Assembly (NCBI GenBank): GCA_030019475.1
Contig: JASEER010000001.1
Span: 44,236 to 108,235, forward strand
DNA from: Thermoanaerobacterales bacterium
Lineage (GTDB): Bacteria; Bacillota; Desulfotomaculia; Desulfotomaculales; JASEER01
Reading direction: 5' to 3'
DNA: 64,000 nt
The notes beneath the pieces were generated by a model that worked only from the letters and a program-made list of their open reading frames with translations, did not search any database and had not been told where the DNA came from. Positions within the stretch are counted from its first letter, which is position 1. Every line of letters begins with the position of its first letter. This document shows positions 15,840-23,318 of the stretch, in pieces. A program made the position numbers and the translations under genes.

Positions 15840-17006
15840 ATGACAGATCAGCCGCCCGTCCGGATCGGGTACTTGGGTCCGGAGGGAACCTTTTCCGAGG
15901 AGGCGGCCCGCGGGCGCGCGCGCGCCTGGCCGGCCGCCGAACTGGTGCCGCTGCCGTCCCTGGAGGACGTTATCCGCGCCCTGCGCGCGGGCGACCTTGA
16001 CGAGGCGGTGTTGCCGGCCGAGAACGCCGGGGAGGGAGCGGTGACCGCCACCCTGGATCTCCTGGTTTACGAGACCGACGACCTGGGCATTCAGGCGGAG
16101 ATGGTGCTCCCCGTCCGCCACTCCCTGGCCGCCCGCCCCGGGGTGCGGCTCGAGCAGGTCACCCGCGTATTGTCGCACCCCCAGGCCCTGGGTCAATGCC
16201 GCGGCTGGCTTGCCCGTCACCTTCCGGGCGCCGTGCTGGAGGAGACGGCGAGCACGGCCCAGGCCGCGGCCCGGGTGGCGCGCTCCGGAGAAGCCTTGGC
16301 GGCCGTGGCCGCCCCCCGCGCCGCGGCGCTGCACGGCCTGACCGTCCTGGCCGGCGACATCGCCGACCTCTCCCGCAATGCCACCCGTTTCCTTGTCCTC
16401 GCGCGGGGGCCGGGAGCCGGCGGCGGCCGCAAGACCTCACTGGTGACCGCCCTTGCCGACCGCCCCGGCGCGCTCTACGACCTTCTCGGTGAGTTCGCCC
16501 GGCGGGGGATAAACCTCTCGCGCATCGAATCCCGTCCGGCCCGCACGCGCCTGGGGGAATACCTTTTCTTGATCGATATCGAGGGGAGCCCGGAGGCGCG
16601 GGCCCTGGCCCAGGCGCTGGACGGCGCACGGGCCCTTTGCACCAGCCTGCGCGTCCTCGGTTCATACGATGTGTTTGAGCGGGGTTCATCACCGGACGCG
16701 GCCGTACCGAGCATCCCCGCCTTGCGGGAATCCATCGATGCTCTTGACGGCCGGCTGGTTGAGCTTCTGGCACGCCGGACGGCCCTCGCGCGGGAAATCG
16801 GGCGGCTCAAGCGGGGACCCGTGCGCGACCCGCGCCGGGAACGGGAGGTCATTGCCCGGGTACGCCGCCTGGCCGCCGGGTACGGCCTGGACCCCGAGAC
16901 GACGGAGGGTGTCTTTCGCCTCATCCTGACCCACTCGGTCATGGTACAGACCGCACAGCGGGGCATATTCCTCCAGGCCTGTCCCAATCCGCCAGGAGCC
17001 CCATAA
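15840..17006 (+). CDS. pheA: Prephenate dehydratase - ACT - chorismate mutase fusion (reversed-order P-protein)
   Basis: A 388-residue fusion protein making phenylpyruvate from chorismate. Residues 1-180 are prephenate dehydratase (IGYLGPEGTFSEEAA at the start and NATRFLVLA, the TRF motif). An ACT domain follows (about 195-270) with GALYDLLGEFARRGINL and ESRP, the phenylalanine-binding motif. A chorismate mutase II domain closes the protein (about 290-375): LRESIDALDGRLVELLARR, AREIGRLKRG and REREVIARV. The usual order is mutase-dehydratase-ACT; here the mutase is C-terminal. The ATG at 15840 follows GAGAGGGGGG. The frame is open further upstream but that part only shadows aroF. Confidence 0.93.
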   Translation: MTDQPPVRIGYLGPEGTFSEEAARGRARAWPAAELVPLPSLEDVIRALRAGDLDEAVLPAENAGEGAVTATLDLLVYETDDLGIQAEMVLPVRHSLAARPGVRLEQVTRVLSHPQALGQCRGWLARHLPGAVLEETASTAQAAARVARSGEALAAVAAPRAAALHGLTVLAGDIADLSRNATRFLVLARGPGAGGGRKTSLVTALADRPGALYDLLGEFARRGINLSRIESRPARTRLGEYLFLIDIEGSPEARALAQALDGARALCTSLRVLGSYDVFERGSSPDAAVPSIPALRESIDALDGRLVELLARRTALAREIGRLKRGPVRDPRREREVIARVRRLAAGYGLDPETTEGVFRLILTHSVMVQTAQRGIFLQACPNPPGAP

Positions 17007-17076
17007 CTTACAGGTTTCAAGGCTCATCTCCCCCGTGCTACGCTGTAGACAGCCAGACCAAGGGAGGAGGAGAGCT

Positions 17077-17889
17077 TTGAAGAACAAGAGGTTTTTGCGC
17101 GTTACACTGGCCTTGACGCTGGCACTTCTTCTGGCCGTATCGGTTGTTGCGCCGGCCTTGGCCGCGACGGACGGCCGGGAGGCGAACAGCCTCACCGTCT
17201 ATTACGTGAAGAAGGCCGCAAACGAGGTCTATCTTGTTCGTGAGACCCATCCCACGAACCACCGCATCCTGGGCTGGTTCGCCTTGGACGAGGTTATCCA
17301 TGGCAAGGCCCGGACCCCGGGCGTTTTGCATCCGTTCAACCCCGACACCTGGGTGAAGAGCATCGTCACCGTCCAGGGGCGCACCACCGTGGACTTTACG
17401 GCGAAGATTCTCCGCGATGATGTTCCCTGGTCAGTTCGTCAACTGGCCGTGCAGGCGTTGGTCAACACCCTGACCGAGTTCCCCGAGACCAAACAGGTCC
17501 GCTTTACCGTCAACGGTGTGCAGTACCCCTGGCTGTACCAGTACCGCACGCGGGACCTCTCGCAGGTCCGGGGCGGGGAGCAGGGGCCGGTGGAGCCGTC
17601 CATTTCCGTCAACGTTCACGACTGGCAGTGGATCGGCTCGCCGCTCGCGGTCCGCGGAAAGACCGGGAACTTCAGCGGCCTGGTGCTGGTCGAGCTGAAG
17701 GACTACGACGGTGACCTTGTTGCCCGCGGATGGGCGTGGGTCGGCGAGGGAGCCAACGGCTTCAGTACCTGCCTGACCTACGAGACGCCTCAGGACTGGG
17801 TCGGGAGCCTCACGGTGACCACCTGGAACGCCGGCGACTGGAGCAAGGGTCCGGGCCTCGAAGTGCCGGTTCTTTTCAGCCGCCCGTGA
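17077..17889 (+). CDS. GerMN-domain protein with C-terminal immunoglobulin-like (Gmad2-type) domain
   Basis: A 270-residue exported protein. A signal peptide spans residues 1-29 (ALTLALLLAVSVVAPALAA). A GerMN domain (about 35-155), found in sporulation and germination proteins such as GerM, starts at SLTVYYVKK and includes VRQLAVQALVNTLTEFPE. A second beta-rich domain (about 170-270) with SISVNVHDWQWIGSPLAVRG resembles the Gmad2 domain often paired with GerMN. TTG at 17077 follows GGAGGAG. It probably acts at the cell or spore surface. It is convergent with the FadR-type gene, whose end it overlaps by 14 bases. Confidence 0.8.
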   Translation: MKNKRFLRVTLALTLALLLAVSVVAPALAATDGREANSLTVYYVKKAANEVYLVRETHPTNHRILGWFALDEVIHGKARTPGVLHPFNPDTWVKSIVTVQGRTTVDFTAKILRDDVPWSVRQLAVQALVNTLTEFPETKQVRFTVNGVQYPWLYQYRTRDLSQVRGGEQGPVEPSISVNVHDWQWIGSPLAVRGKTGNFSGLVLVELKDYDGDLVARGWAWVGEGANGFSTCLTYETPQDWVGSLTVTTWNAGDWSKGPGLEVPVLFSRP

Positions 17890-18619
17890 GCAAGCATCGT
17901 TTTCCGCTTTTCCAATTTAACTTAATGATGGCCTTTTCGACCTTGTCCAGGTGGTCGTACATCGCTTGGCGTGCCTGTTCCATGTTCCCCTGGCGGATCT
18001 CCTCGAAAAGCGCCCGGTGCTCGCGCAACAGGCGCTGCGGGGTACCCGGCGTCAGGTAGAACTGCCGGCGCGCCGCGTACAGCATCTGGCGCATCGTTCC
18101 GGCGATGGTGTTCATCAGCCGCACCAGGAGCGGGTTCTGCGTCGCCACGGCGACGGCGTAATGGAAGCGCCAGTCGGCATCCTCGCCCAGGTCACCGCTG
18201 ACGATGTCCCGCTCCATCTGGACCAGGGCCTGTTCCATTTGGTCCAGGTCCTGCTGCCCGTGCCGCAGGGCGGCCAGCCCGGCCGAGGCCACCTCGAGTA
18301 CCTTGCGCAGTTCCAGCAGTTCACGGATCATGTCGCGCTCGGTCATCAGCACCAGGCCGATCGTCTCGATCAGGGACCCCAGGTCGCACTTTCGGACGAA
18401 GGCCCCCTCCCCCTGCCGCACCTCGATAATACCCATCGCCTCCAGGGCGCGAAAGGCCTCTCGCACGGCGGCCCGGCCGACCTCCAGCCTGTTGGCCATC
18501 TCCCGCTCGGAGATCAGGCGGTCTCCCGGGTTCAGTGTCCCCATGGCGATCATGTGCTTGATCTGTTCGATGATCTCTTCGTAAGTCTTGCGACGGCGAA
18601 TCGGCTTGAATTCCGGCAC
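17876..18619 (-). CDS. FadR-subfamily GntR transcriptional regulator
   Basis: A 247-residue regulator: an N-terminal winged helix (about 10-75; GDRLISEREMANRLEVGRAAVREAFRALEAMGIIEV) and an FCD ligand domain (about 95-225) with metal-binding histidines of the type HYAVAVATQNPLL and REHRALFEEI. GTG at 18619 follows GGGGGAG. Such regulators bind 2-hydroxyacids, fatty acyl-CoA or sugar acids. It lies directly downstream of the FMN 2-hydroxyacid dehydrogenase gene, whose upstream region carries a TGGTCTGACCA operator, so it very likely represses that gene in response to lactate, glycolate or a related acid. Confidence 0.9.
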   Translation of the reverse strand: MPEFKPIRRRKTYEEIIEQIKHMIAMGTLNPGDRLISEREMANRLEVGRAAVREAFRALEAMGIIEVRQGEGAFVRKCDLGSLIETIGLVLMTERDMIRELLELRKVLEVASAGLAALRHGQQDLDQMEQALVQMERDIVSGDLGEDADWRFHYAVAVATQNPLLVRLMNTIAGTMRQMLYAARRQFYLTPGTPQRLLREHRALFEEIRQGNMEQARQAMYDHLDKVEKAIIKLNWKSGKRCLLTGG

Positions 18620-18772
18620 GTTGCACTCCCCCTGGTCCAATGATTCGGGCGGCCCAAGGCGGACCGGGACTGCTACCAGGATGGTCCGGATTACGGTCAA
18701 GACAGCGGCCGTATAGCCCTTTCATCTTTTGAAATGTCCAGCGCGTAAAATAGAGGAAGAGAATCGGATTGT

Positions 18773-19795
18773 TCAGTCGCCGCGGTAGAGGACCCGGGGA
18801 CCGACCTCCGCCAGGTTTCGGCATCCGGTCAGGATCATGGCCTGTTTCAGTTCGGCGGTCATTTTTTCGAGGATCAAGCGCACGCCGTCGGCCCCGCCCC
18901 CGAAGGCGCCGATAACCAGCGGGCGGCCGACGAGCACCGCGCGGGCGCCGAGAGCGAGGAGCTTCAAGGCGTCCACTCCGGATCGCACGCCCCCGTCCGC
19001 CAGGACGGTAATGCGGTCGCCGACGGCGCGGACGATTTGCGGGAGGACGTCGGCCGCTCCGGGGGTATGGTCCAGGATGCGGCCTCCGTGGTTGGAGATC
19101 ACGATGGCGGCCGCCCCGGCCTCCACGGCCAGTTCCGCCTCGTCGACCGTCATCACACCTTTAAGAATGAACGGCAAGCGGGTGGCGGCGATAACCTCGC
19201 CCAGCTCCCCAAGGGTCTTCGGACCGACGGGCTGGCCCTTGAGGGCCATAGTGACCAAGCCGGCGCCGTCGATGTCGACCCCCGCCGCCCGTGCACCGGC
19301 CTCTTCGGCGCGGGCCAACCGTTGGCGGATCGCCTCCTGCGCCCGGGGCTTGATGATCGGCACCCCCCGCCCGTCCTCGGCGGCGACGGCCTCCAGACCG
19401 GAGTCGTACATCGCTGGGTCGGCGCCGTCCCCCGTAAAGCCGAGGGATCCGGCCATCCGGCTGCCGGTCACGATCGCCCCGATAAACTCCCGCTCGGTCA
19501 GGGCCCCGCCCATGTTATACGGGGTGCCGGTGATCGGGGCGGCCAGGATGGGAGTTGCCAGCTCCTCCCCGAAGAGGGTGAGGCGGGTATCAGGATCGAC
19601 CGCATCGTGGATGGTTCGCATGTTAAGGTGCAGACGCGCCAGGGCTTCAAGGTTGGCCTTGAAGCCGGCCCCTGTGCCGACACCCCCCATTCCCGGCACC
19701 TCGCCGGCGCAGACCCGCCCGTCACAGACGGGGCAGACCCGGCAGTAGCCCTGCATCCTCTCCCTGGCAACCTTGCGCATTGCCTCCAGGTCCAT
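18773..19795 (-). CDS. FMN-dependent alpha-hydroxy-acid dehydrogenase/oxidase family protein
   Basis: A 340-residue TIM-barrel flavoenzyme of the lactate/glycolate oxidase family. The catalytic segment VISNHGGRILD contains the active-site base His236; the FMN phosphate region is ADGGVRSGVDALKLLALGARAVLVGRP. The N-terminus has four cysteines (18, 21, 24 and 29; YCRVCPVCDGRVC), a feature of clostridial versions that could bind a metal or cluster. It would oxidise a 2-hydroxy acid, perhaps lactate, a common electron donor for sulfate reducers. It is under the FadR-type operator at 19879-19899, with the regulator gene downstream. Confidence 0.85.
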   Translation of the reverse strand: MDLEAMRKVARERMQGYCRVCPVCDGRVCAGEVPGMGGVGTGAGFKANLEALARLHLNMRTIHDAVDPDTRLTLFGEELATPILAAPITGTPYNMGGALTEREFIGAIVTGSRMAGSLGFTGDGADPAMYDSGLEAVAAEDGRGVPIIKPRAQEAIRQRLARAEEAGARAAGVDIDGAGLVTMALKGQPVGPKTLGELGEVIAATRLPFILKGVMTVDEAELAVEAGAAAIVISNHGGRILDHTPGAADVLPQIVRAVGDRITVLADGGVRSGVDALKLLALGARAVLVGRPLVIGAFGGGADGVRLILEKMTAELKQAMILTGCRNLAEVGPRVLYRGD

Positions 19796-19878
19796 GCTCC
19801 AAATAGTCCTCCTTCGTGGCGTTTGAGGCGGGACCTTGACGAAGTTTCAACCTCCTTTCCGGCTTGTTTGTCCCGCCG

Positions 19879-19899
19879 GTGGTCTGACCAGTAGACCAC
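19879..19899. promoter_or_regulatory. FadR/LldR-type operator upstream of the hydroxyacid dehydrogenase
   Basis: TGGTCTGACCA (19880-19890) matches the TGGT-N3-ACCA consensus of FadR-family regulators, and a third half-site GACCA follows at 19894-19898, giving an outer repeat GTGGTCT-N7-AGACCAC. It lies about 85 bases before the dehydrogenase start. The rest of 19796-20071 shows no gene I can support. Confidence 0.75.
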
Positions 19900-20071
19900 T
19901 GTATAAGACACACTATTCAATCAATTCTGGCAATATCCTTCAGGGTAAGAAAAAAGGGAAGAAGAATTTTGTATTTTTTTCGGGGAAACCTGAGCCGCGG
20001 AAGCGGGGTGGCGGGTGGACCCGGCTGAAGACCGAAGAGCAGTGACAGACTGGAGGCTCGGCCGGGGTGTC

Positions 20072-20176
20072 CTAGATTTTACGGCGGAGGCGGTAAACGG
20101 CGCGGGCCAGAAACACGACCAGACCGGTACCGGCGGCAAAGATGAGAAACATGGCGATGGCTCCGAAGTCAATCAT
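20072..20176 (-). CDS. 34-residue membrane microprotein
   Basis: ATG at 20176 follows AAAGGGGGTC. One hydrophobic helix (residues 5-24) is followed by a basic tail (RAVYRLRRKI). No family recognised. It forms a tandem with a 35-aa microprotein upstream on the same strand, separated by a terminator hairpin. Confidence 0.5.
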   Translation of the reverse strand: MIDFGAIAMFLIFAAGTGLVVFLARAVYRLRRKI

Positions 20177-20233
20177 GGGCGTGTTGACCCCCTTTCCCCC
20201 AAAAGCTTCCCCGGGGCGGCGGGCCTTATGCGT

Positions 20234-20263
20234 AAAAAGACCGGCTTTTGTATGCCGGTCTTT
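20234..20263 (-). terminator. Rho-independent terminator between two microprotein genes
   Basis: Perfect ten-pair inverted repeat AAAGACCGGC / GCCGGTCTTT with an eight-base loop; the minus-strand copy ends in a five-base T run (TCTTTTTACG). It ends the 35-aa gene. Confidence 0.8.
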
Positions 20264-20345
20264 CCCTGGGAGAGGTGCGTAATCCTACGCTATTCGGTTT
20301 TGCCACCATGATATGTCAGAGGCCGCCGGGATGTGCCTTCCCCAC

Positions 20346-20453
20346 TTACTCGCGGTCTTTCAGTGTGGGACGGGCCATGCGTACGATATATAAATAGGCG
20401 GCCAGGCCGCCGACGACGATCGCCGCCAGGGCTACGAATCCTGCCGTGGTCAT
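20346..20453 (-). CDS. 35-residue membrane microprotein
   Basis: ATG at 20453 follows GGGGAGGTG. A hydrophobic helix (residues 4-24, FVALAAIVVGGLAAYLYIV) precedes a basic/polar tail. It ends in a clear terminator. No family recognised. It is 75 bases downstream of the helical-repeat protein gene on the same strand. Confidence 0.55.
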   Translation of the reverse strand: MTTAGFVALAAIVVGGLAAYLYIVRMARPTLKDRE

Positions 20454-20528
20454 AGTGAGAGCACCTCCCCTCTTACGTTTCTTTTCCGCCGGGCCGGGCT
20501 TACGGCAGACATTTTCGCATGCGATGAT

Positions 20529-21224
20529 TTACGGTGCCGGCGGGAAAATGTCCCCGCTCTCGGATACCGTATCGGGCGCCGGGGGCGGCGCCGTCCTCTG
20601 CTCCCGCAACCGGTTTTCCTCCTTCGCGGGCGGTCCCGGGGCGGGCTCCGCGGGAGCCCCGGGTTGCGGTGCGACCGGAAGCAGCAGAGAAGCAAGGCGC
20701 GGGTCGCGGGCCATGTCGCGTACCAGGTCACGCATCTCGGGCCGGGCCATCAGGTCGAGGGCTGACCGGCGGGCCTGCGGGTTGCCGAGGGTTTCGGCCA
20801 GAGCCTTCCGCATCCTGTCGTCGTCCAGCATGCGGATCATGGCCTCCCGCGCCTCCGGGAGACCGAGGATGACTCCAAACGCTTCCTGCATCCGGACCGA
20901 ACCCAGCCAGGAAGCGAAGGTGCGCTGCATGCGTTCGCTGGCGAAGATCTCGATCATCGGTCCCTGCACGCGTGGGGAACTCAGAATGTTGATCATCTCG
21001 CCCCGGTGACGGGGGTCGGTCAGGAAATCCTCCACCGCGCCCGCGGTCGGCGGCGGGAAGGCGGGACGCCGGGCGGCGTTGGGGCCGAAAACAAGGGTTC
21101 CCCAGACGCCGGCCGCGAGGGCCAGGATAGCCGTTCCCGTCAGTAACGCCCACCACCGGCGCGCCGGGTTTCCCGCCCGGTTACCCGTTCCCCCTCGAGG
21201 ACCGTCCTGTTCCGTGCTGGGCAT
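20529..21224 (-). CDS. Membrane-anchored helical-repeat protein of unknown function
   Basis: A 231-residue protein: short basic N-terminus, one transmembrane helix (about 24-46), a proline-rich linker, then about 120 residues of short helices with recurring units like SPRVQGPMIEIF, SVRMQEAFGVIL, DDRMRKALAETL and RPEMRDLVRDMA, then a disordered proline-rich tail. The repeat style resembles the helical part of GerD-like spore proteins, but the GerD lipobox is missing, so that is only a resemblance. The ATG at 21224 follows GGAGGGA. It is divergent from the VanX-like gene. Confidence 0.55.
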   Translation of the reverse strand: MPSTEQDGPRGGTGNRAGNPARRWWALLTGTAILALAAGVWGTLVFGPNAARRPAFPPPTAGAVEDFLTDPRHRGEMINILSSPRVQGPMIEIFASERMQRTFASWLGSVRMQEAFGVILGLPEAREAMIRMLDDDRMRKALAETLGNPQARRSALDLMARPEMRDLVRDMARDPRLASLLLPVAPQPGAPAEPAPGPPAKEENRLREQRTAPPPAPDTVSESGDIFPPAP

Positions 21225-21257
21225 CGGGATTCCCTCCCTCCCCCCGTTTTTTTAGTT

Positions 21258-22655
21258 ATGCATCCTGAATCACGGAGTTATCCGGGCGGCAGGAATCGAA
21301 GGAGCGTCTGGCAAAAAAAACAGACAAAACCCTGGGAGGTGTCGCTGCTGGGCCGTGCTAAGGCCTCGTATCGGGGTATATGGTTAATCATGGCATTCTC
21401 CCTGGTCCTTCTGGCGGGGATTGTCCTTTTCCCGGTCGAGGAGGGTTCGCGTCCGTTAGAGCAAGGGCAGCTTGGCGGGAAGCAGATCCCCCTTGTGGTG
21501 CTGGGGGGCGGGGAGGGATCCCTGACCCAGTACGATGTACGGTCCGTCTGGCTTGGTGTGGGGCGTGGCGCGCCGCCCGGAGGGGATGAGACGGCGGAGA
21601 TGCTGATCCTCGACGGGCGGGCCTTTCTGGCGGAACACGGGCGTAAGAGCCCCGCGCCCTCGCGGGCGCTGGTGGATGTGGAGCATGCCGTCGGCCTGGC
21701 GGACGCGGCCCGCCCGGCGGCCTTCCTGTCCCTTTCCCCGGGACGCCCGGTGACGTTGGCGGAGCTGAACAACCAGATTATCAGCCGCCTGTCGGGCCCG
21801 GCCTTTGTCCTTGGGGTGGGCGAACTGGTCGACATCTCCTGGAGGGGGAAGGCCCGCGGGGTGCTGGCCGGGTACGTCGCACCGCCGGGCTCCCACCCTT
21901 TGGGCGGCGCCCGGGACGGCGCGGGGGAGGGGGAGATCCTCTGGCTGGAGACACCCGTACCCTTCCGGCCGGTGATGACTCCGCAGGAGACGGTGGCGGC
22001 GGCCCGCGACGGCTGCGCACGCACGTCTCCCGCGGCGCTCGGCCCCGGGGCGCGGTTCGTGTCCGCCGCCGTCTATGCCTGGCCGTCGCAAAAGACGAAG
22101 CCGGCGCAGGATATCGTGGATCCGCCGCTGGTCGACCTGAGCGTGTTCGCCCCGGACATCATGCAGGACGTCCGCTATGCCACGCCCTATAATTTCACCG
22201 GACAAACCATTTACCCGGCGGCCCGGTGTTACCTGGCACGACCGGTGGCGGAGCGGCTGTCGCGGGTCAACCGGGCGTTGATGCGGCAGGGATACCGCCT
22301 TAAGGTCTTTGACGGCTACCGGCCCACCTCGGCCCACTGGCGGCTCTGGGAACTGGCCGAGAACAGGGACTACCTGGCGAGCCCCTGGAGCGGGTCGCGG
22401 CACAGCCGCGGAGCCGCGGTTGATTTAACCCTGGTCACCCTGGACGGGCGCCCGTTGGAGATGCCCACCGAGTTTGACGCCTTTTCCGATAAGGCCCACC
22501 GGCAGGCGCCGATGCGGGAGACGGTCCGCCACAATCTGGAGATCCTGACGCGGGCGCTGGTCGCGGAGAACTTCTATCCCCTGCCCAACGAGTGGTGGCA
22601 TTTTGATTACCTGGGCTGGGCCGCTTTTCCCCTGCGTGACATCCCGCTCGATTAA
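21258..22655 (+). CDS. Membrane-anchored D-Ala-D-Ala dipeptidase-like protein (M15D, VanX family)
   Basis: A 465-residue protein. One transmembrane helix lies near residues 36-56, a domain of unknown type follows to about 285, and a C-terminal VanX/DdpX-type metallopeptidase (about 290-465) has the zinc motifs SRHSRGAAVDLTL (SxHxxGxAxD) and EWWHFDY (ExxH). LKVFDGYRPTSAHWRLWE is the conserved substrate strand. It would cleave D-Ala-D-Ala or related peptides outside the membrane. With no vanH/vanA-like neighbours, cell-wall turnover or spore cortex chemistry is more likely than glycopeptide resistance. The start is uncertain: no clear ribosome-binding site precedes 21258. Confidence 0.8.
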   Translation: MHPESRSYPGGRNRRSVWQKKQTKPWEVSLLGRAKASYRGIWLIMAFSLVLLAGIVLFPVEEGSRPLEQGQLGGKQIPLVVLGGGEGSLTQYDVRSVWLGVGRGAPPGGDETAEMLILDGRAFLAEHGRKSPAPSRALVDVEHAVGLADAARPAAFLSLSPGRPVTLAELNNQIISRLSGPAFVLGVGELVDISWRGKARGVLAGYVAPPGSHPLGGARDGAGEGEILWLETPVPFRPVMTPQETVAAARDGCARTSPAALGPGARFVSAAVYAWPSQKTKPAQDIVDPPLVDLSVFAPDIMQDVRYATPYNFTGQTIYPAARCYLARPVAERLSRVNRALMRQGYRLKVFDGYRPTSAHWRLWELAENRDYLASPWSGSRHSRGAAVDLTLVTLDGRPLEMPTEFDAFSDKAHRQAPMRETVRHNLEILTRALVAENFYPLPNEWWHFDYLGWAAFPLRDIPLD

Positions 22656-22725
22656 ACCCCCCGGAGACCCGCGCTTGACTTGCGCCGCCGGTACATGGAT
22701 ACTGGGACGGGGAAGGGGATGAGGG

Positions 22726-23256
22726 ATGGGCGAGATCCTGCTGGGCTACCTTCTGATTTTCGGGGCACGGGTGGCCGACGTGTCTCTGGACGTTATCCGG
22801 ATCCTGTTGCTGACCCGGGGGCGGCGGCTATGGGCCAGCCTCGTCGGATTCACCGAGGTGGGCATCTTTATTATGGTCCTGAATTTTGTCCTCAGGGACG
22901 GACTGACCGATCCCGGCAAGATCATCGCCTATGCCGCGGGGTTTGCCACGGGGAACTATTTGGGCAGCCTGATCGAGGAGCGGCTGGCCATGGGTTACCT
23001 TTCCATCCAGGTTTTCCCGTCGGCCGGTATCGCGTCCACGGTCATCCAGTGCCTGCGGGACGCGGGCTTCGGGGTTACCGTCGTTACCGGCGAGGGGCGG
23101 AGCGGCCCGCGCCCGGTGCTGTTTGTCTTCATCAAGCGCCGGGACCTGCCCCGCGCGCTCGACATCCTGGAAAGCTGCGAACCGGACATTTTCTTTAACG
23201 TTTCGGATGCCCGCAGCATCCACGGCGGAGTCTTCCCGCAGAAGATGGCACGGTGA
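22726..23256 (+). CDS. UPF0316 / DUF2179-family membrane protein
   Basis: A 176-residue protein with three N-terminal helices (LLGYLLIFGARVADVSLDVIR opens) and a C-terminal cytoplasmic DUF2179 domain (about 95-170; GYLSIQVF, VTVVTGEGRSG, LDILESCEPDIFFNVSDARSIHGG). This is the usual architecture of UPF0316 proteins of Firmicutes; the DUF2179 fold may bind a small ligand. The function is unknown. It lies 70 bases after the VanX-like gene on the same strand. Confidence 0.82.
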   Translation: MGEILLGYLLIFGARVADVSLDVIRILLLTRGRRLWASLVGFTEVGIFIMVLNFVLRDGLTDPGKIIAYAAGFATGNYLGSLIEERLAMGYLSIQVFPSAGIASTVIQCLRDAGFGVTVVTGEGRSGPRPVLFVFIKRRDLPRALDILESCEPDIFFNVSDARSIHGGVFPQKMAR

Positions 23257-23258
23257 AG

Positions 23259-23306
23259 TAGGTCGTCGGCCATGATACGGAGGTATTCGCGGAGCGAATC
23301 CCTTTT
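23259..23306. repeat. Intergenic repeat, copy B
   Basis: ATTCGC-N3-GCGAAT (23285-23299) followed by CCCTTTT and preceded by GGTCGTCGG, i.e. the same palindrome plus CCGACGAC word as copies A and C in the opposite orientation. It lies between two convergent genes. Confidence 0.55.
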
Positions 23307-23318
23307 GGGGCCTCGCCT

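Noticed and set aside
18660..18690. ACCAGGATGGT palindrome near the FadR-type gene
   Set aside because: The half-sites are everted relative to the TGGT-N3-ACCA consensus, so it is not a convincing operator.
19940..20050. GC-rich segment near the hydroxyacid dehydrogenase as a riboswitch
   Set aside because: Short hairpins only; no match to the c-di-GMP, TPP, SAM or cobalamin signatures I know, and no T run.
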